64,000 bases of DNA from Sinorhizobium americanum (GCF_001651855.1 NZ_LNQC01000081.1:248001-312000); one strand, 5' to 3'; shown: positions 1 through 8,226, counted from the first letter of the stretch. A program made the numbers and translations. Notes: generated from the sequence alone by a model not told the origin.

Positions 1-143
1 CAGGCACGAAATGCATAGTCAATGGGATATATTGGGCACGTTTCGCGCCCGAGCCCCGCAATGCGCTCGATGCCTGAACGCATCGCTCCCAAATGGTCCG
101 CAAGCCTTTGCTGCGCCGCTCCAGGCAGCGCGGCCGACAGCAT
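1..143 (-). CDS. Possible edge-truncated ORF, function unknown
   Basis: From an ATG at 143 the minus strand stays open to the left edge for 47 codons, so the 3' end is outside the window. The first part has codon use like the neighbourhood and predicts an Ala/Leu-rich helix (LSAALPGAAQQRLADHLGAM) that resembles the C-terminal dimerisation helix of MarR-type regulators. This could be a genuine start, the decayed end of a regulator gene, or chance. It would be transcribed away from the ArsR operon, with the palindrome at 196-245 between them. I do not recognise a family. Confidence 0.2.
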   Translation of the reverse strand, partial: MLSAALPGAAQQRLADHLGAMRSGIERIAGLGRETCPIYPIDYAFRA

Positions 144-195
144 TGTCTGCACGTTTCCTAGACGTCCTCATCCGATCCAGATGTAGGCTTGACTC

Positions 196-245
196 ATCCA
201 TACCTGATTGGCTATATGTCGATCCATAGCCAATCAGGTATGGAT
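196..245. promoter_or_regulatory. Perfect 20-bp inverted repeat, probable operator of the ArsR operon
   Basis: The arms 196-215 (ATCCATACCTGATTGGCTAT) and 226-245 are exact reverse complements separated by 10 bases. The right arm ends 5 bp before the ATG of the ArsR-family gene at 251. ArsR-family repressors bind inverted repeats over their own promoters, so autoregulation is the natural reading. In RNA the same sequence would form a 20-bp hairpin that could hide the ribosome binding site. There is no T-run, so it is not a simple terminator. Confidence 0.6.
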
Positions 246-250
246 ACGAC

Positions 251-574
251 ATGTCAGAGGCTCAGGACGTTCTCTTCAGGACGCTCGCCGATCCAACGCG
301 GCGGGCCCTTTTTGAACGGCTATGCCGCGAAGGGGAAAGAACGGTCGGAGCGCTGACGGAGCGGGCGGGTGTCTCGCAGCCGGTCGTCTCCAAGCATCTC
401 GGTCTGCTGAAGCAAGCCGGCCTAGTGCGTGATCGTCATCAAGGTCGCCACACCTATTACAGCGCCCAACTCGGGGCGCTCGCCCCCTTGGTCGACTGGA
501 CAAGCGAGATGGCGGGATTCTGGCAGAGCCGTTTCGATGACCTCGAAGATTTGCTGAAAAGGATGGACCAATGA
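251..574 (+). CDS. ArsR-family winged-helix transcriptional regulator
   Basis: This 107-residue protein has the usual length of a one-domain ArsR/SmtB regulator. The N-terminus (LFRTLADPTRRALFERL) is the standard first helix pair, and the recognition region is GVSQPVVSKHLGLLKQAGLV at about residues 40-60, followed by a wing around RHQGRHTYY. No CxCxxC metal site is visible, so it is probably of the SdpR/YgaV-like group rather than a metal sensor. It starts directly after the 20-bp palindrome at 196-245. It overlaps the next gene, an SRPBCC protein, by 4 bases (ATGA), so the two are translationally coupled. ArsR plus SRPBCC pairs are common in rhizobia, usually with an unknown inducer. Confidence 0.9.
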   Translation: MSEAQDVLFRTLADPTRRALFERLCREGERTVGALTERAGVSQPVVSKHLGLLKQAGLVRDRHQGRHTYYSAQLGALAPLVDWTSEMAGFWQSRFDDLEDLLKRMDQ

Positions 575-990
575 ATGAGATCCGCACCGTCGTGGTCGAA
601 CGCGACATACCGCATCCGCCGGAGAAGATCTGGCGCGCACTCACCCAACCGCACCTCGTCGAGGAATGGCTGATGAAGAACGACTTTCAGGCCGTCGTCG
701 GTCATCGTTTCAATCTGCGCGGAGAATGGGGTGGTGTGCTGGACTGCGAAGTCCTCGCCGTGGAGCCGAACAGAAGGCTGACATACACTTGGAATTTCGC
801 GCACGAGGATGCGGCCTTCGACCTCAAAAGCGTGGTGACGTTCATCCTTACGCCAACGACCACAGGTACCCAGCTACGCATGGAACAATCGGGTTTCCGG
901 CCGGAGCAGCGCCAGGCCCTTGGTGGTGCCAAGGCCGGGTGGCAGCAGTTCCTGGCAAATCTGGAGCAGGTTCTGGCACGGCTCGATTGA
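571..990 (+). CDS. SRPBCC (AHSA1-like) domain protein
   Basis: This 139-residue protein spans a single START/SRPBCC ligand-binding fold of the activator-of-Hsp90 type. The opening ERDIPHPPEKIWRALTQPHL and the following EEWLM segment are the family signature, and RLTYTW and GTQLRMEQSGF form the later strands before a C-terminal amphipathic helix containing GWQQFL. It is cytoplasmic, with no signal or membrane segment. Members paired with ArsR regulators bind small hydrophobic ligands, but the ligand is unknown. Its ATG overlaps the stop of the regulator, and a small membrane protein follows 44 bp downstream, so the three probably form one operon. Confidence 0.88.
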   Translation: MNEIRTVVVERDIPHPPEKIWRALTQPHLVEEWLMKNDFQAVVGHRFNLRGEWGGVLDCEVLAVEPNRRLTYTWNFAHEDAAFDLKSVVTFILTPTTTGTQLRMEQSGFRPEQRQALGGAKAGWQQFLANLEQVLARLD

Positions 991-1034
991 AGCCGGCGAG
1001 AACCGTAGGTCATCGATTTTTCTGGGAGGTTTTA

Positions 1035-1256
1035 ATGAGTGCTTGGATTCGGCAAATTCACCGCTGGCTTTCGATCATTTTCACGGCGACCGTGATCGCC
1101 AATTTCGTCGCCATGGCGCTGGGTGAGCCGCCCGCCTGGATCGTCTATTCGCCGCTGCTTCCCCTGTTCCTGCTGTTGTTCAGTGGCCTCTATATGTTCG
1201 CGCTCCCCTATGCCACGAGATGGCGGAGTGGTCGGTCCGCCGTTCAAGGAAGGTGA
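1035..1256 (+). CDS. Small two-helix membrane protein
   Basis: This 73-residue protein starts at ATG 1035, placed by a strong Shine-Dalgarno (GGGAGGT) 5 bases upstream. It has an N-terminal amphipathic patch (WIRQIHRWLS), a first membrane helix (IIFTATVIANFVAMALG), a Pro-rich turn and a second helix (LLPLFLLLFSGLYMFALPYA), ending in a basic tail. It is the third gene of the ArsR/SRPBCC unit. Similar short proteins occur next to ArsR-SRPBCC pairs in related bacteria as far as I recall. The function is unknown; the layout suggests an inner-membrane partner of the SRPBCC protein. Confidence 0.75.
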   Translation: MSAWIRQIHRWLSIIFTATVIANFVAMALGEPPAWIVYSPLLPLFLLLFSGLYMFALPYATRWRSGRSAVQGR

Positions 1257-1376
1257 ACACCAAGGTACGCCGACATCGATCGAATTGTCCGGGAAACGGT
1301 GTGTTTCCCGAATGAGCGTTTGCTGCTCATGCGTGCGCCAACTATCTGTTGTCAAAACAGAAACAGGACGGGCAGC

Positions 1377-2417
1377 GTGGAACTCGGGCTTTATACATTC
1401 GCGGATGTCGATCCGAACGCCGAAAATAGAGGTAGGGAAGGACAACGCCGCCTCGCCAATTTCATCGAGGAGATCGAGCTTGCCGATCAGGTTGGACTCG
1501 ACGTCTTCGGGCTCGGCGAGCATCATCGGCCTGACTACGCGGCCTCGGCGCCGGCGGTCATCCTGGCGGCGGCTGCGGCCAAGACGAAGAACATCCGCCT
1601 GACGAGCGCGGTGACGGTGTTAAGCTCCGACGATCCGGTGCGCGTCTTCCAACAATTCGCGACGCTCGATCTTCTTTCCAATGGCCGCGCCGAGATCATG
1701 GCCGGGCGCGGCTCCTTCATCGAATCCTTCCCGCTCTTCGGCCAGTCGCTGGACGAGTACGACCGGCTTTTCGCCGAGAAGCTCGATCTCCTGCTGGCGG
1801 TCCGCGACAGCGAGAAGGTCACCTGGTCGGGCGAATTGCGGCCGCCGATCGACGGTCGCGGCGTCTATCCACGACCGCTGCAGGATCCGCTGCCGCTTTG
1901 GATCGCGGTTGGCGGTACGCCGCAATCGGTGGCCCGCGCTGGCGCGCTCGGCTTGCCGATGGCGCTCGCGATCATCGGCGGCGAACCGCGGCGGTTCGCG
2001 CCGCTCTTCGACCTCTACCGCGAGGCGGCGCGGCGCGCCGGCCAGGATGCATCGAAGCTGAAGACGAGCATCAATGTGCATGGCTTCATCGCCGATACGA
2101 CGGATGCGGCCGCCGATCAGTTCTACGGGCCGCAGGCGGAGGTGATGAACCGGATCGGCCGTGAGCGCGGCTGGGGGCTGACGAACCGCGCCCATTACGA
2201 CCAGGCGCGCAGCCCGACCGGCAATCTCTTCCTGGGCGACCCGGAGACGGTGGCACAAAAGATCGTCGCGCACCAGAAGCTCTTCCGCAACGATCGCTTC
2301 CTGCTGCAGATGGCGATCGGCCCGATGCCGCACGACCAGATTATGCGCGGCATCGAGCTCTACGGCACCAAGGTCGCGCCGCGGGTCCGCGAGATGCTGG
2401 CGGAAGAGAGCCGCTAG
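1377..2417 (+). CDS. LLM-class flavin-dependent oxidoreductase
   Basis: This 346-residue protein is a luciferase-like monooxygenase using reduced flavin. GTG at 1377 is preferred because the protein then begins directly with the first strand (VELGLYTFADVDPNA) and AGGACGGG lies just upstream; an ATG at 1299 in the same frame would add 26 unlikely residues. Family features include DVFGLGEHHRPDYAASAPAV near residue 48, the TSAVTVLSSDDPVRVFQQFA strand-helix, and GRAEIMAGRGSFIESFPLFG around residue 105. The C-terminal LGDPETVAQKI helix is also typical. The substrate cannot be told from sequence. It follows the small membrane protein by 120 bp and may be a separate unit. Confidence 0.88.
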   Translation: MELGLYTFADVDPNAENRGREGQRRLANFIEEIELADQVGLDVFGLGEHHRPDYAASAPAVILAAAAAKTKNIRLTSAVTVLSSDDPVRVFQQFATLDLLSNGRAEIMAGRGSFIESFPLFGQSLDEYDRLFAEKLDLLLAVRDSEKVTWSGELRPPIDGRGVYPRPLQDPLPLWIAVGGTPQSVARAGALGLPMALAIIGGEPRRFAPLFDLYREAARRAGQDASKLKTSINVHGFIADTTDAAADQFYGPQAEVMNRIGRERGWGLTNRAHYDQARSPTGNLFLGDPETVAQKIVAHQKLFRNDRFLLQMAIGPMPHDQIMRGIELYGTKVAPRVREMLAEESR

Positions 2418-2478
2418 AGCATGTTGCAGTCAGGTGGAATCACCTGACGTCGCAGACATGCTGCAACAAATAGATAGA
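2418..2478. repeat. Imperfect intergenic palindrome
   Basis: Just after the oxidoreductase stop codon there are two nested inverted repeats: TCAGGTG/CACCTGA around the centre, and GTTGCAG/CTGCAAC outside. Elements beginning AGCATGTTGC are frequent between genes in rhizobia. No T-run follows, so it is more likely an mRNA-end hairpin or repeat than an intrinsic terminator. The remainder up to 2587 holds nothing else recognisable. Confidence 0.4.
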
Positions 2479-2587
2479 GCGGCGGCGCGCGAACCCATGT
2501 GAGCACATCCCGCCCTCATCTGCGTCGAGTGCGGCACTGGTATCCATCGCGGCGGCACGCTACATGTGGCCGCGAAAGCGAGACACC

Positions 2588-3337
2588 ATGACCCTCAACA
2601 ATGACGAAGATCTCGAGCGGCTGAAGGAGATCGGGCGGATTTGCGCCAATGCGCTGCAGGCGATGGGCGAGGCGCTCGCGCCCGGCATCACCACGGCGGA
2701 GCTCGACGCGATCGGCCGAAAGGTGCTCGAAGAGGCGGGTGCGCGCTCGGCGCCGGAGCTCTGCTACAAGTTTCCCGGCGCGACCTGCATCAGCGTCAAC
2801 GAGGAAATCGCCCATGGCATTCCGGGCAGCCGGGTGATCCGCGCCGGTGATCTGGTCAATATCGATGTTTCCGCCGAGAAGGACGGCCTCTTTGCCGATA
2901 CCGGCGCCTCCTTCCCCGTGCCGCCCGTCACTTCGGCCATCGACCGGCTCTGCCGCGACGGCAAACGGGCCATGTGGGTCGGCCTGAAGCAGGTGCGGCC
3001 GGATCAGTCGCTGGCGGCGATCGGCAATGCCATCGGCGAATTCGCCCGCAGGAACCGCTATTCGCTGGTCACCAATCTTGCGAGCCACGGCATCGGCCGG
3101 TCGCTGCACGAGGAGCCGGCCGAGATCGCCACCTGGCCGGATCCGTCCGAACGTCGGCGAATGAAAGAGGGCATGGTCTTCACCGTCGAGCCGTTCCTGT
3201 CGATGGGCGCCCATTGGGCTGAGGGCGGCGACGACGAGTGGACGCTCTATAGCGAGCCGCGGGCGCCAACTGTGCAGTACGAGCATACGGTCGTCGTGAC
3301 ACGCGGCGGGCCGCTGGTCGTCACGCTGCCGGGCTGA
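2588..3337 (+). CDS. map: Type I methionyl aminopeptidase
   Basis: This 249-residue enzyme removes N-terminal Met from nascent proteins. All five metal ligands of the pita-bread fold can be placed: two Asp in NIDVSAEKDGLFADTGASF, His in LASHGIGRSLHEEP, Glu in FTVEPF and Glu in QYEHTVVV. The start at 2588 (MTLNNDEDLERLKEIG) is chosen over 2564 because it matches the usual N-terminus. It lacks the zinc-finger extension of type Ib enzymes. Its short sequence and isolated position, not next to ribosomal or radC genes, suggest it may be a second paralogue rather than the housekeeping copy. Confidence 0.9.
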   Translation: MTLNNDEDLERLKEIGRICANALQAMGEALAPGITTAELDAIGRKVLEEAGARSAPELCYKFPGATCISVNEEIAHGIPGSRVIRAGDLVNIDVSAEKDGLFADTGASFPVPPVTSAIDRLCRDGKRAMWVGLKQVRPDQSLAAIGNAIGEFARRNRYSLVTNLASHGIGRSLHEEPAEIATWPDPSERRRMKEGMVFTVEPFLSMGAHWAEGGDDEWTLYSEPRAPTVQYEHTVVVTRGGPLVVTLPG

Positions 3338-3450
3338 CCAGAGGTGATGCGGCAGCGCGTTGGCGCCAGGGCTGCGATGGTTCGATTCCGTCAATCGAAG
3401 CTTCAATTATAATGATTTGTCGCCTTCTTGCTGCGATGCAATAAGGAGGC

Positions 3451-4749
3451 ATGAGCAAGCTTCACAGATTGCCGGATCGCGATGAGAAGCGCGTCGGCAC
3501 TGCCGGCGGAACCGATCCGCGCCGCATGGTTGAGGCAGAGGCGTTGCCGACTTCTGCGCCCCATGCGCTCGCAGGCGGCAGCCTCGCCGCGACGGCGATC
3601 GCCGGCGCCATCGCCATGGCCGTCGCCATGGGCTGCGGCCGTTTCTCCTATACGCCGATCCTGCCGGCGATGATGGCGGATGCGGGGCTCTCGCCGGCGG
3701 ATGCCGGGCTGATTGCCTCGGCCAATTTCGTCGGCTATCTCGCGGGCGCCGTGCTGGCCGCCTATGGCTGGGCGCATGGCCACGAGCGGCGGATCGGCCT
3801 TGCTGCACTGGCCGCAACGACCCTCTTGCTGGCAGCGATGGGGCTCACCTCGTCCGTTCTCGTCTATTCAGCCATCCGTTTCCTTGCCGGCCTCGCGAGC
3901 GCCTTCGCGATGATCTTCGTTTCCGGGATCGTGCTGGGGCAGGGGCTGCTGGCCAAGTCGGAACATGTGCCGTCGGTGCATTTCGGCGGCGTCGGTTTCG
4001 GTATCGCGCTTTCCTCGCTCTGCGTCTGGGCGGCACCGCTCGCGGGTGTCGCCGGCCTTTCCGCCTCGCAAGGAGATTGGTTCACCGGCGCGCTTGTCGC
4101 ACTGGCGGGGACGGTTCTCGTTGCCGCCTTGCTGCCTGGCAGCGAGCATGTGGGAAATGGTGCCGGACGTGAGGCGCCGCTCACCTGGACGCGGCCGCTG
4201 ACAGCCGTGACGCTCACCTACGGCTTCTTCGGATTCGGCTATGTGATCACCGCGACCTTCCTCGTCGCCATGGCGCGGAACCCGGGCGGCGGCCACAGCG
4301 TCGAATTCCTCGCCTGGCTGATAACCGGCGTCAGCGCTGCACTGTCGATCTATCTGTGGCGCTTCGCCGTGCCCCGCCTCGGGCTTGCCGGCGTCTATGC
4401 CGCAGGCCTGCTGGTCGAGGCCGCCGGCCTGGTGCTGACCATATCCTTGCCTTCCCCCTACGCGCCGCTCGTCGGCGGCCTGATGCTCGGCGCCACCTTC
4501 ATGATGGTCACGGCCTATGGCCTGCAGATCGGCCGCCAGCTTGCACCGGAAAGCCCGCGCCGGGCCCTCGCCTCCATGACCGCTGCCTTCGGCATCGGCC
4601 AGATCGTCGGGCCGCTCGTCGCCGGGTGGCTGGCGGAACGGACCGGGAGTTTCGCGTTGCCGACGCTGGTGGCGGCCGTGGTGCTGTTCTGTTGCGGCGC
4701 GGTCGTCGTGCTGGAACTCCGCAGGATCGGGGCTGCGTTGGGTCGGTGA
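3451..4749 (+). CDS. MFS transporter, YbfB/YjiJ family
   Basis: This 432-residue inner-membrane protein has about 12 predicted helices. Helix 1 contains the group hallmark MGCGRFSYTPILPAMMADAG, followed by DAGLIASANFVGYLAGA, which identifies the YbfB/YjiJ branch of the major facilitator superfamily. The first 45 residues are a hydrophilic extension before helix 1. The ATG at 3451 has a strong AAGGAGGC directly upstream. Substrates of the family are largely unknown, with export of small amphipathic compounds assumed. It is followed by the BacA-like gene in the same direction 163 bp later, but nothing shows co-transcription. Confidence 0.85.
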   Translation: MSKLHRLPDRDEKRVGTAGGTDPRRMVEAEALPTSAPHALAGGSLAATAIAGAIAMAVAMGCGRFSYTPILPAMMADAGLSPADAGLIASANFVGYLAGAVLAAYGWAHGHERRIGLAALAATTLLLAAMGLTSSVLVYSAIRFLAGLASAFAMIFVSGIVLGQGLLAKSEHVPSVHFGGVGFGIALSSLCVWAAPLAGVAGLSASQGDWFTGALVALAGTVLVAALLPGSEHVGNGAGREAPLTWTRPLTAVTLTYGFFGFGYVITATFLVAMARNPGGGHSVEFLAWLITGVSAALSIYLWRFAVPRLGLAGVYAAGLLVEAAGLVLTISLPSPYAPLVGGLMLGATFMMVTAYGLQIGRQLAPESPRRALASMTAAFGIGQIVGPLVAGWLAERTGSFALPTLVAAVVLFCCGAVVVLELRRIGAALGR

Positions 4750-4912
4750 AGCCCGGCGATTTCCAGGCGCCTGAGGCGGCATGCGCCCGGCGGAGCTTCG
4801 TGAAATAACAGTAACATTCGCAATGCGTAATTGTTGCGACGGGCGATTTGCCCTAGTTTCGGCCGCATCAGGAGGCAAGTCGTTGTCCTCCAAATAGCGA
4901 GAGTGCCGTCCC

Positions 4913-6175
4913 TTGTTCCAATCCTTCTTCCCCAAGCCGAAGCAGTTCTTCATATCCGTCATTGTCTGGTCACTGATTGCCGTTGCCTTCTGGTATGGCT
5001 GGGGTGAAAGGATTGGCGCGCTCGTTGGTTTGCCGCCCGCGCCGGCCGATGCCCCGCCGATCGTCGGGATCTCCGCCTTTTGGTCGCCTGCCTTTCTCTG
5101 GTTCTATCTCTACTTTGCGCTGGTGGTGGGGATTTTCGCTGCCTTCTGGCAGGTCTATTCTCCGCATCGCTGGCAGAGCTGGTCTATCTGGGGATCGGCT
5201 CTCATCCTCTTCGTTACCTACTTTCAGGTGCAGGTGAGTGTCGCGATTAACAACTGGTATGGACCCTTCTGGGACCTGATTCAGGCCGCGGTTTCCAAGG
5301 CGGCTGTTGTCACGGCGGAACAGTTCTACGCACAGATCGGGACGTTCCTCGGAATCGCCATGGTCGCCGTGGCAGTCGCGGTGATGACGCGTTTTTTCGT
5401 CAGCCATTACATCTTCCGTTGGCGTACGGCGATGAACGAATACTACATGACCAACTGGGGCAAGCTGCGTCACATCGAGGGGGCCTCGCAGCGCGTACAG
5501 GAAGATACGATGCGCTTCTCCTCGACGGTCGAGGGCCTTGGGGTTAGCCTTATCGACAGTGTCATGACTTTGATCGCCTTCACACCTGTCCTGATCCGGC
5601 TTTCCGAGAACGTCACTGAACTGCCAATCGTCGGCAGCATTCCCTACCCGTTGGTCACGGCAGCCGTCCTATGGTCGCTTTTCGGTACGGTGTTCCTCGC
5701 CCTGGTTGGGATCAAGTTGCCGGGACTGGAATTCCGCAATCAGCGTGTGGAAGCCGCCTATCGTAAGGAGCTAGTTTACGGCGAGGATCACATCGACCGC
5801 GCCCAACCGGAAACCGTTGTGGAGCTTTTCAGCAACGTCCGCAGGAACTATTTCCGGCTCTATTTCCACTATCTGTACTTCAATATCGCGCGCATCTTCT
5901 ATCTGCAGATCAACAATATCTTCTCGCTGCTTATTCTCGCGCCCTCGATTATTGCGGGCAAGATTTCCCTCGGCGCGCTGAACCAAATTTCCGGTGCGTT
6001 CGGCCAGGTGAGCTCGTCCTTCCAATACTTGGTCAATTCCTGGCCGACGATCGTCGAACTGCTTTCGATTTACAAGCGTCTCCGGGCGTTCGAGTCGGTG
6101 CTCGACGAAGCGCCGCTGCCTGACATCGATCGCCAATTCATTGAGGCCGGCGGCAAGGAAGAACTTGCCCTGTAG
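4913..6175 (+). CDS. bacA: BacA/SbmA-family peptide importer
   Basis: This 420-residue inner-membrane protein is recognisable over its length as SbmA/BacA: MFQSFFPKPKQFFIS at the start, then NNWYGPFWDLIQAA, SHYIFRWRTAMNEYYM and NSWPTIVELLSIYKRLRAFE. The length equals S. meliloti BacA. The family imports antimicrobial peptides, including legume NCR peptides, with the proton gradient, and BacA is needed for bacteroid survival. There is no ABC nucleotide-binding domain, unlike BclA. The start codon is TTG, supported by the conserved N-terminus. In S. meliloti 1021 I recall bacA on pSymB, while this copy lies among chromosomal-type genes, so it may be a paralogue or a relocated bacA. Confidence 0.85.
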   Translation: MFQSFFPKPKQFFISVIVWSLIAVAFWYGWGERIGALVGLPPAPADAPPIVGISAFWSPAFLWFYLYFALVVGIFAAFWQVYSPHRWQSWSIWGSALILFVTYFQVQVSVAINNWYGPFWDLIQAAVSKAAVVTAEQFYAQIGTFLGIAMVAVAVAVMTRFFVSHYIFRWRTAMNEYYMTNWGKLRHIEGASQRVQEDTMRFSSTVEGLGVSLIDSVMTLIAFTPVLIRLSENVTELPIVGSIPYPLVTAAVLWSLFGTVFLALVGIKLPGLEFRNQRVEAAYRKELVYGEDHIDRAQPETVVELFSNVRRNYFRLYFHYLYFNIARIFYLQINNIFSLLILAPSIIAGKISLGALNQISGAFGQVSSSFQYLVNSWPTIVELLSIYKRLRAFESVLDEAPLPDIDRQFIEAGGKEELAL

Positions 6176-6185
6176 TTCGCGCTGA

Positions 6186-7190
6186 TCAGAAGGCGGAGCG
6201 ATCCGCCTTCTCTCTTGCCGCCTCGATCTGCGGCAGAGCCTCCGCGTAGCTGACGCAGGCGACGTCCGGCTTGCCGCAGGTTTCCGTCAGGAAGCGATCC
6301 AGCGCCCGCCAATAGGCGCCGCCGTTCATTTCGACGAAGTGAAAGCCGAGCTGTAAGGGGACGCGCTCGCCGTCATATTCCTTGCGGAATGCCTCCCGGT
6401 ATGCGGCGAGCGTCCGTTCCTCAAAGCGGGCGCTGTCCCTTCGGTTTTCGACGCCCATCGAGTGGCGGATGAAGAGATTGTAGTCCATGCCGATGACCGG
6501 CCGGTGCGAGGGGCCCTCCGGGATGAGCGGCAGGCCGAAGCGCGGCATGCCGGCCTCGGTCTTGGGCCAGCCCGGCCCCTTGGTGACGAGGCTCGCATCA
6601 TAGCTGAACCTGAAGGCCTTGAGCGCCGGCATGAGGCCGTCGCTCACCGAGAGATAAGGCGCGCGGAAGCCCTTGATGCCGGTGCGGGCGAAGTCCGCCC
6701 AGCCTTGCGGCTCCGCGTCCGCCTTGCCGGCCCTTTTCCAGGCGTCGACGAGCGCCGTGCGGAAGGCGGTGAATTCGCTCTCCCAATCCGCCTCGCTCCA
6801 GCCCTTGCCGTCGAAATGGCCGCAGGCATGGCTGCCGATGTCGTGGCCCTCAAGATGCGCCTGCCAGATATGGCCGGCGCGAACAGCGATCTCCCCGCGG
6901 CTCTGGGCGAAGCCGACATTGGATCGGCCGGCCCTCTGTCCCGGCGCCCTGTAATCCTCCCTGCCGTCTGCCTTCGTCATCAGGAAGGTGCAGGAGAGGA
7001 AATAGGTGAAGTGAGCCCCGTTGCGCCTCGCCATGGCGAGGCTCTTTTTCCACAGCGCATTGTCGTGCGCGCCGTCGAAGGAGACGATCACGAGCTGCTT
7101 TTCCCTGGCGGGCAGGGGGGCCGCCGGCGGATCGGCGAGCGCTAGCGCGGGAAGGAGACAAAGCGACAGCGCGAGGATCTTGCGTGGCAT
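6186..7190 (-). CDS. Secreted polysaccharide deacetylase-like protein
   Basis: This 334-residue protein begins with a clear Sec signal peptide (ILALSLCLLPALALA, cleavage near residue 20). It has NodB-homology elements: a first motif VIVSFDGAHDNALWKK in place of the usual TFDDG, a metal-site motif GHDIGSHACGHFDG (HxxxH), and FRAPYLSVSDG as the third motif. The altered first motif still keeps acidic residues, so activity is possible but unproven. The likely role is trimming acetyl groups from envelope or secreted polysaccharide in the periplasm. It is convergent with the BacA-like gene, with 10 bp between stop codons. Confidence 0.78.
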   Translation of the reverse strand: MPRKILALSLCLLPALALADPPAAPLPAREKQLVIVSFDGAHDNALWKKSLAMARRNGAHFTYFLSCTFLMTKADGREDYRAPGQRAGRSNVGFAQSRGEIAVRAGHIWQAHLEGHDIGSHACGHFDGKGWSEADWESEFTAFRTALVDAWKRAGKADAEPQGWADFARTGIKGFRAPYLSVSDGLMPALKAFRFSYDASLVTKGPGWPKTEAGMPRFGLPLIPEGPSHRPVIGMDYNLFIRHSMGVENRRDSARFEERTLAAYREAFRKEYDGERVPLQLGFHFVEMNGGAYWRALDRFLTETCGKPDVACVSYAEALPQIEAAREKADRSAF

Positions 7191-7433
7191 GGGGCGGCTT
7201 CTTGGGAGAATCAGAGGACGAGTTGTATTCGCCGTCCCTTCTTCAACAATGCGGCAATCCTTTGGTCCCGCCCGAAATTCGCTGGGGATATCGTTATGCG
7301 ATGGTAAACAAAGGAATAAAGCAGGATGCGGGAGGTTCGGCGCAGGCTATGGCTTGCATCGCGCTCCGAATTGTTGATCGATGCGTTCACAATCCGGATT
7401 CCCCGGTTCGATGCAATCTAGCGTGGGTGACTT

Positions 7434-8021
7434 ATGACTCTACTTGTCCTCGGTATCGTGATCTTTCTGGGCATGCATCTCGTCCGCGTGGTTGCGCCCG
7501 GCTTTCGCGCCGGCGTCATCGAGAGCCGCGGCAAGGGTACATGGATGGGGCTTTATACGGCCGTCAGCCTCGTCGGTCTCTGTCTCATCATCTATGGGTT
7601 CGGCCAGGCGCGCGGCGAAACGGGGATGCTCTACGATCCGCCGGTTTTCCTGCGCCACATCGCCCTCCTGCTGATGCTCTTCGCCTTTGTCTTCCTTGCC
7701 GCGGGTTTCCTGCCGGCGGGCCGCATCGCCGTCGCGGTCAAGCATCCGCAGATACTCTCGATCAAGATCTGGGCCTTGGCGCACCTGCTCGCCAATGGAG
7801 AGACGTCCTCCGTGCTGCTCTTCGCTTCGTTTCTCGCCTGGGCAGTTATCCTGCGCATCTCGTTGAAGCGACGCCAGCGCGGGGGCGAAACGGTGCTGCC
7901 GGTGTTCAAGTCGACGCGTAACGACGTGCTGGCGGTGCTCATCGGCCTCGCGGCCTATGTGCTCTTCGTCTGGAAGCTGCACGATTGGTTGATCGGCGTC
8001 CCTCCCATCGTTATGGGCTAA
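7434..8021 (+). CDS. NnrU-family membrane protein
   Basis: This 195-residue inner-membrane protein has about six helices. LGIVIFLGMHLVRVV, SRGKGTWMGLYTAVSLVGL and IKIWALAHLLANGETSSVLL are characteristic of NnrU, a family linked to nitric oxide/nitrite metabolism and related to the isoprenoid-cyclase-like MddA group. No denitrification genes are nearby, so a direct denitrification role is not supported by context. The stop codon lies inside a 17-bp tandem duplication (8013-8045). The 240 bp upstream, shared with the divergent deacetylase gene, shows no site I can name. Confidence 0.85.
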   Translation: MTLLVLGIVIFLGMHLVRVVAPGFRAGVIESRGKGTWMGLYTAVSLVGLCLIIYGFGQARGETGMLYDPPVFLRHIALLLMLFAFVFLAAGFLPAGRIAVAVKHPQILSIKIWALAHLLANGETSSVLLFASFLAWAVILRISLKRRQRGGETVLPVFKSTRNDVLAVLIGLAAYVLFVWKLHDWLIGVPPIVMG

Positions 8022-8045
8022 ATGACATCATGGGCTAAATGACAT
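8013..8045 (+). repeat. Tandem 16-bp direct duplication at a stop codon
   Basis: ATGGGCTAAATGACAT occurs at 8013-8028 and again at 8030-8045, one base apart. The first copy contains the last two codons and the TAA of the NnrU-family gene, so the second copy lies outside the gene. It looks like a simple replication-slippage duplication. The rest of the gap to 8227 contains no other gene. Confidence 0.8.
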
Positions 8046-8226
8046 GGGCCCCCTTACAAGCGACGCAAAATCGGGTAGAAGGCGCAAAATCCACAGAGAG
8101 CGACGCGCGTCCGGACCGGGCGCGCAACGGATGCTCGAACAGTTTGAGATTGCGCGTTTCCGTTCCGAACATCGGCGTTGAATGTCGGGGACTAGGCGCC
8201 AGCGTGCAAGAAGACCGGGGCAACAG

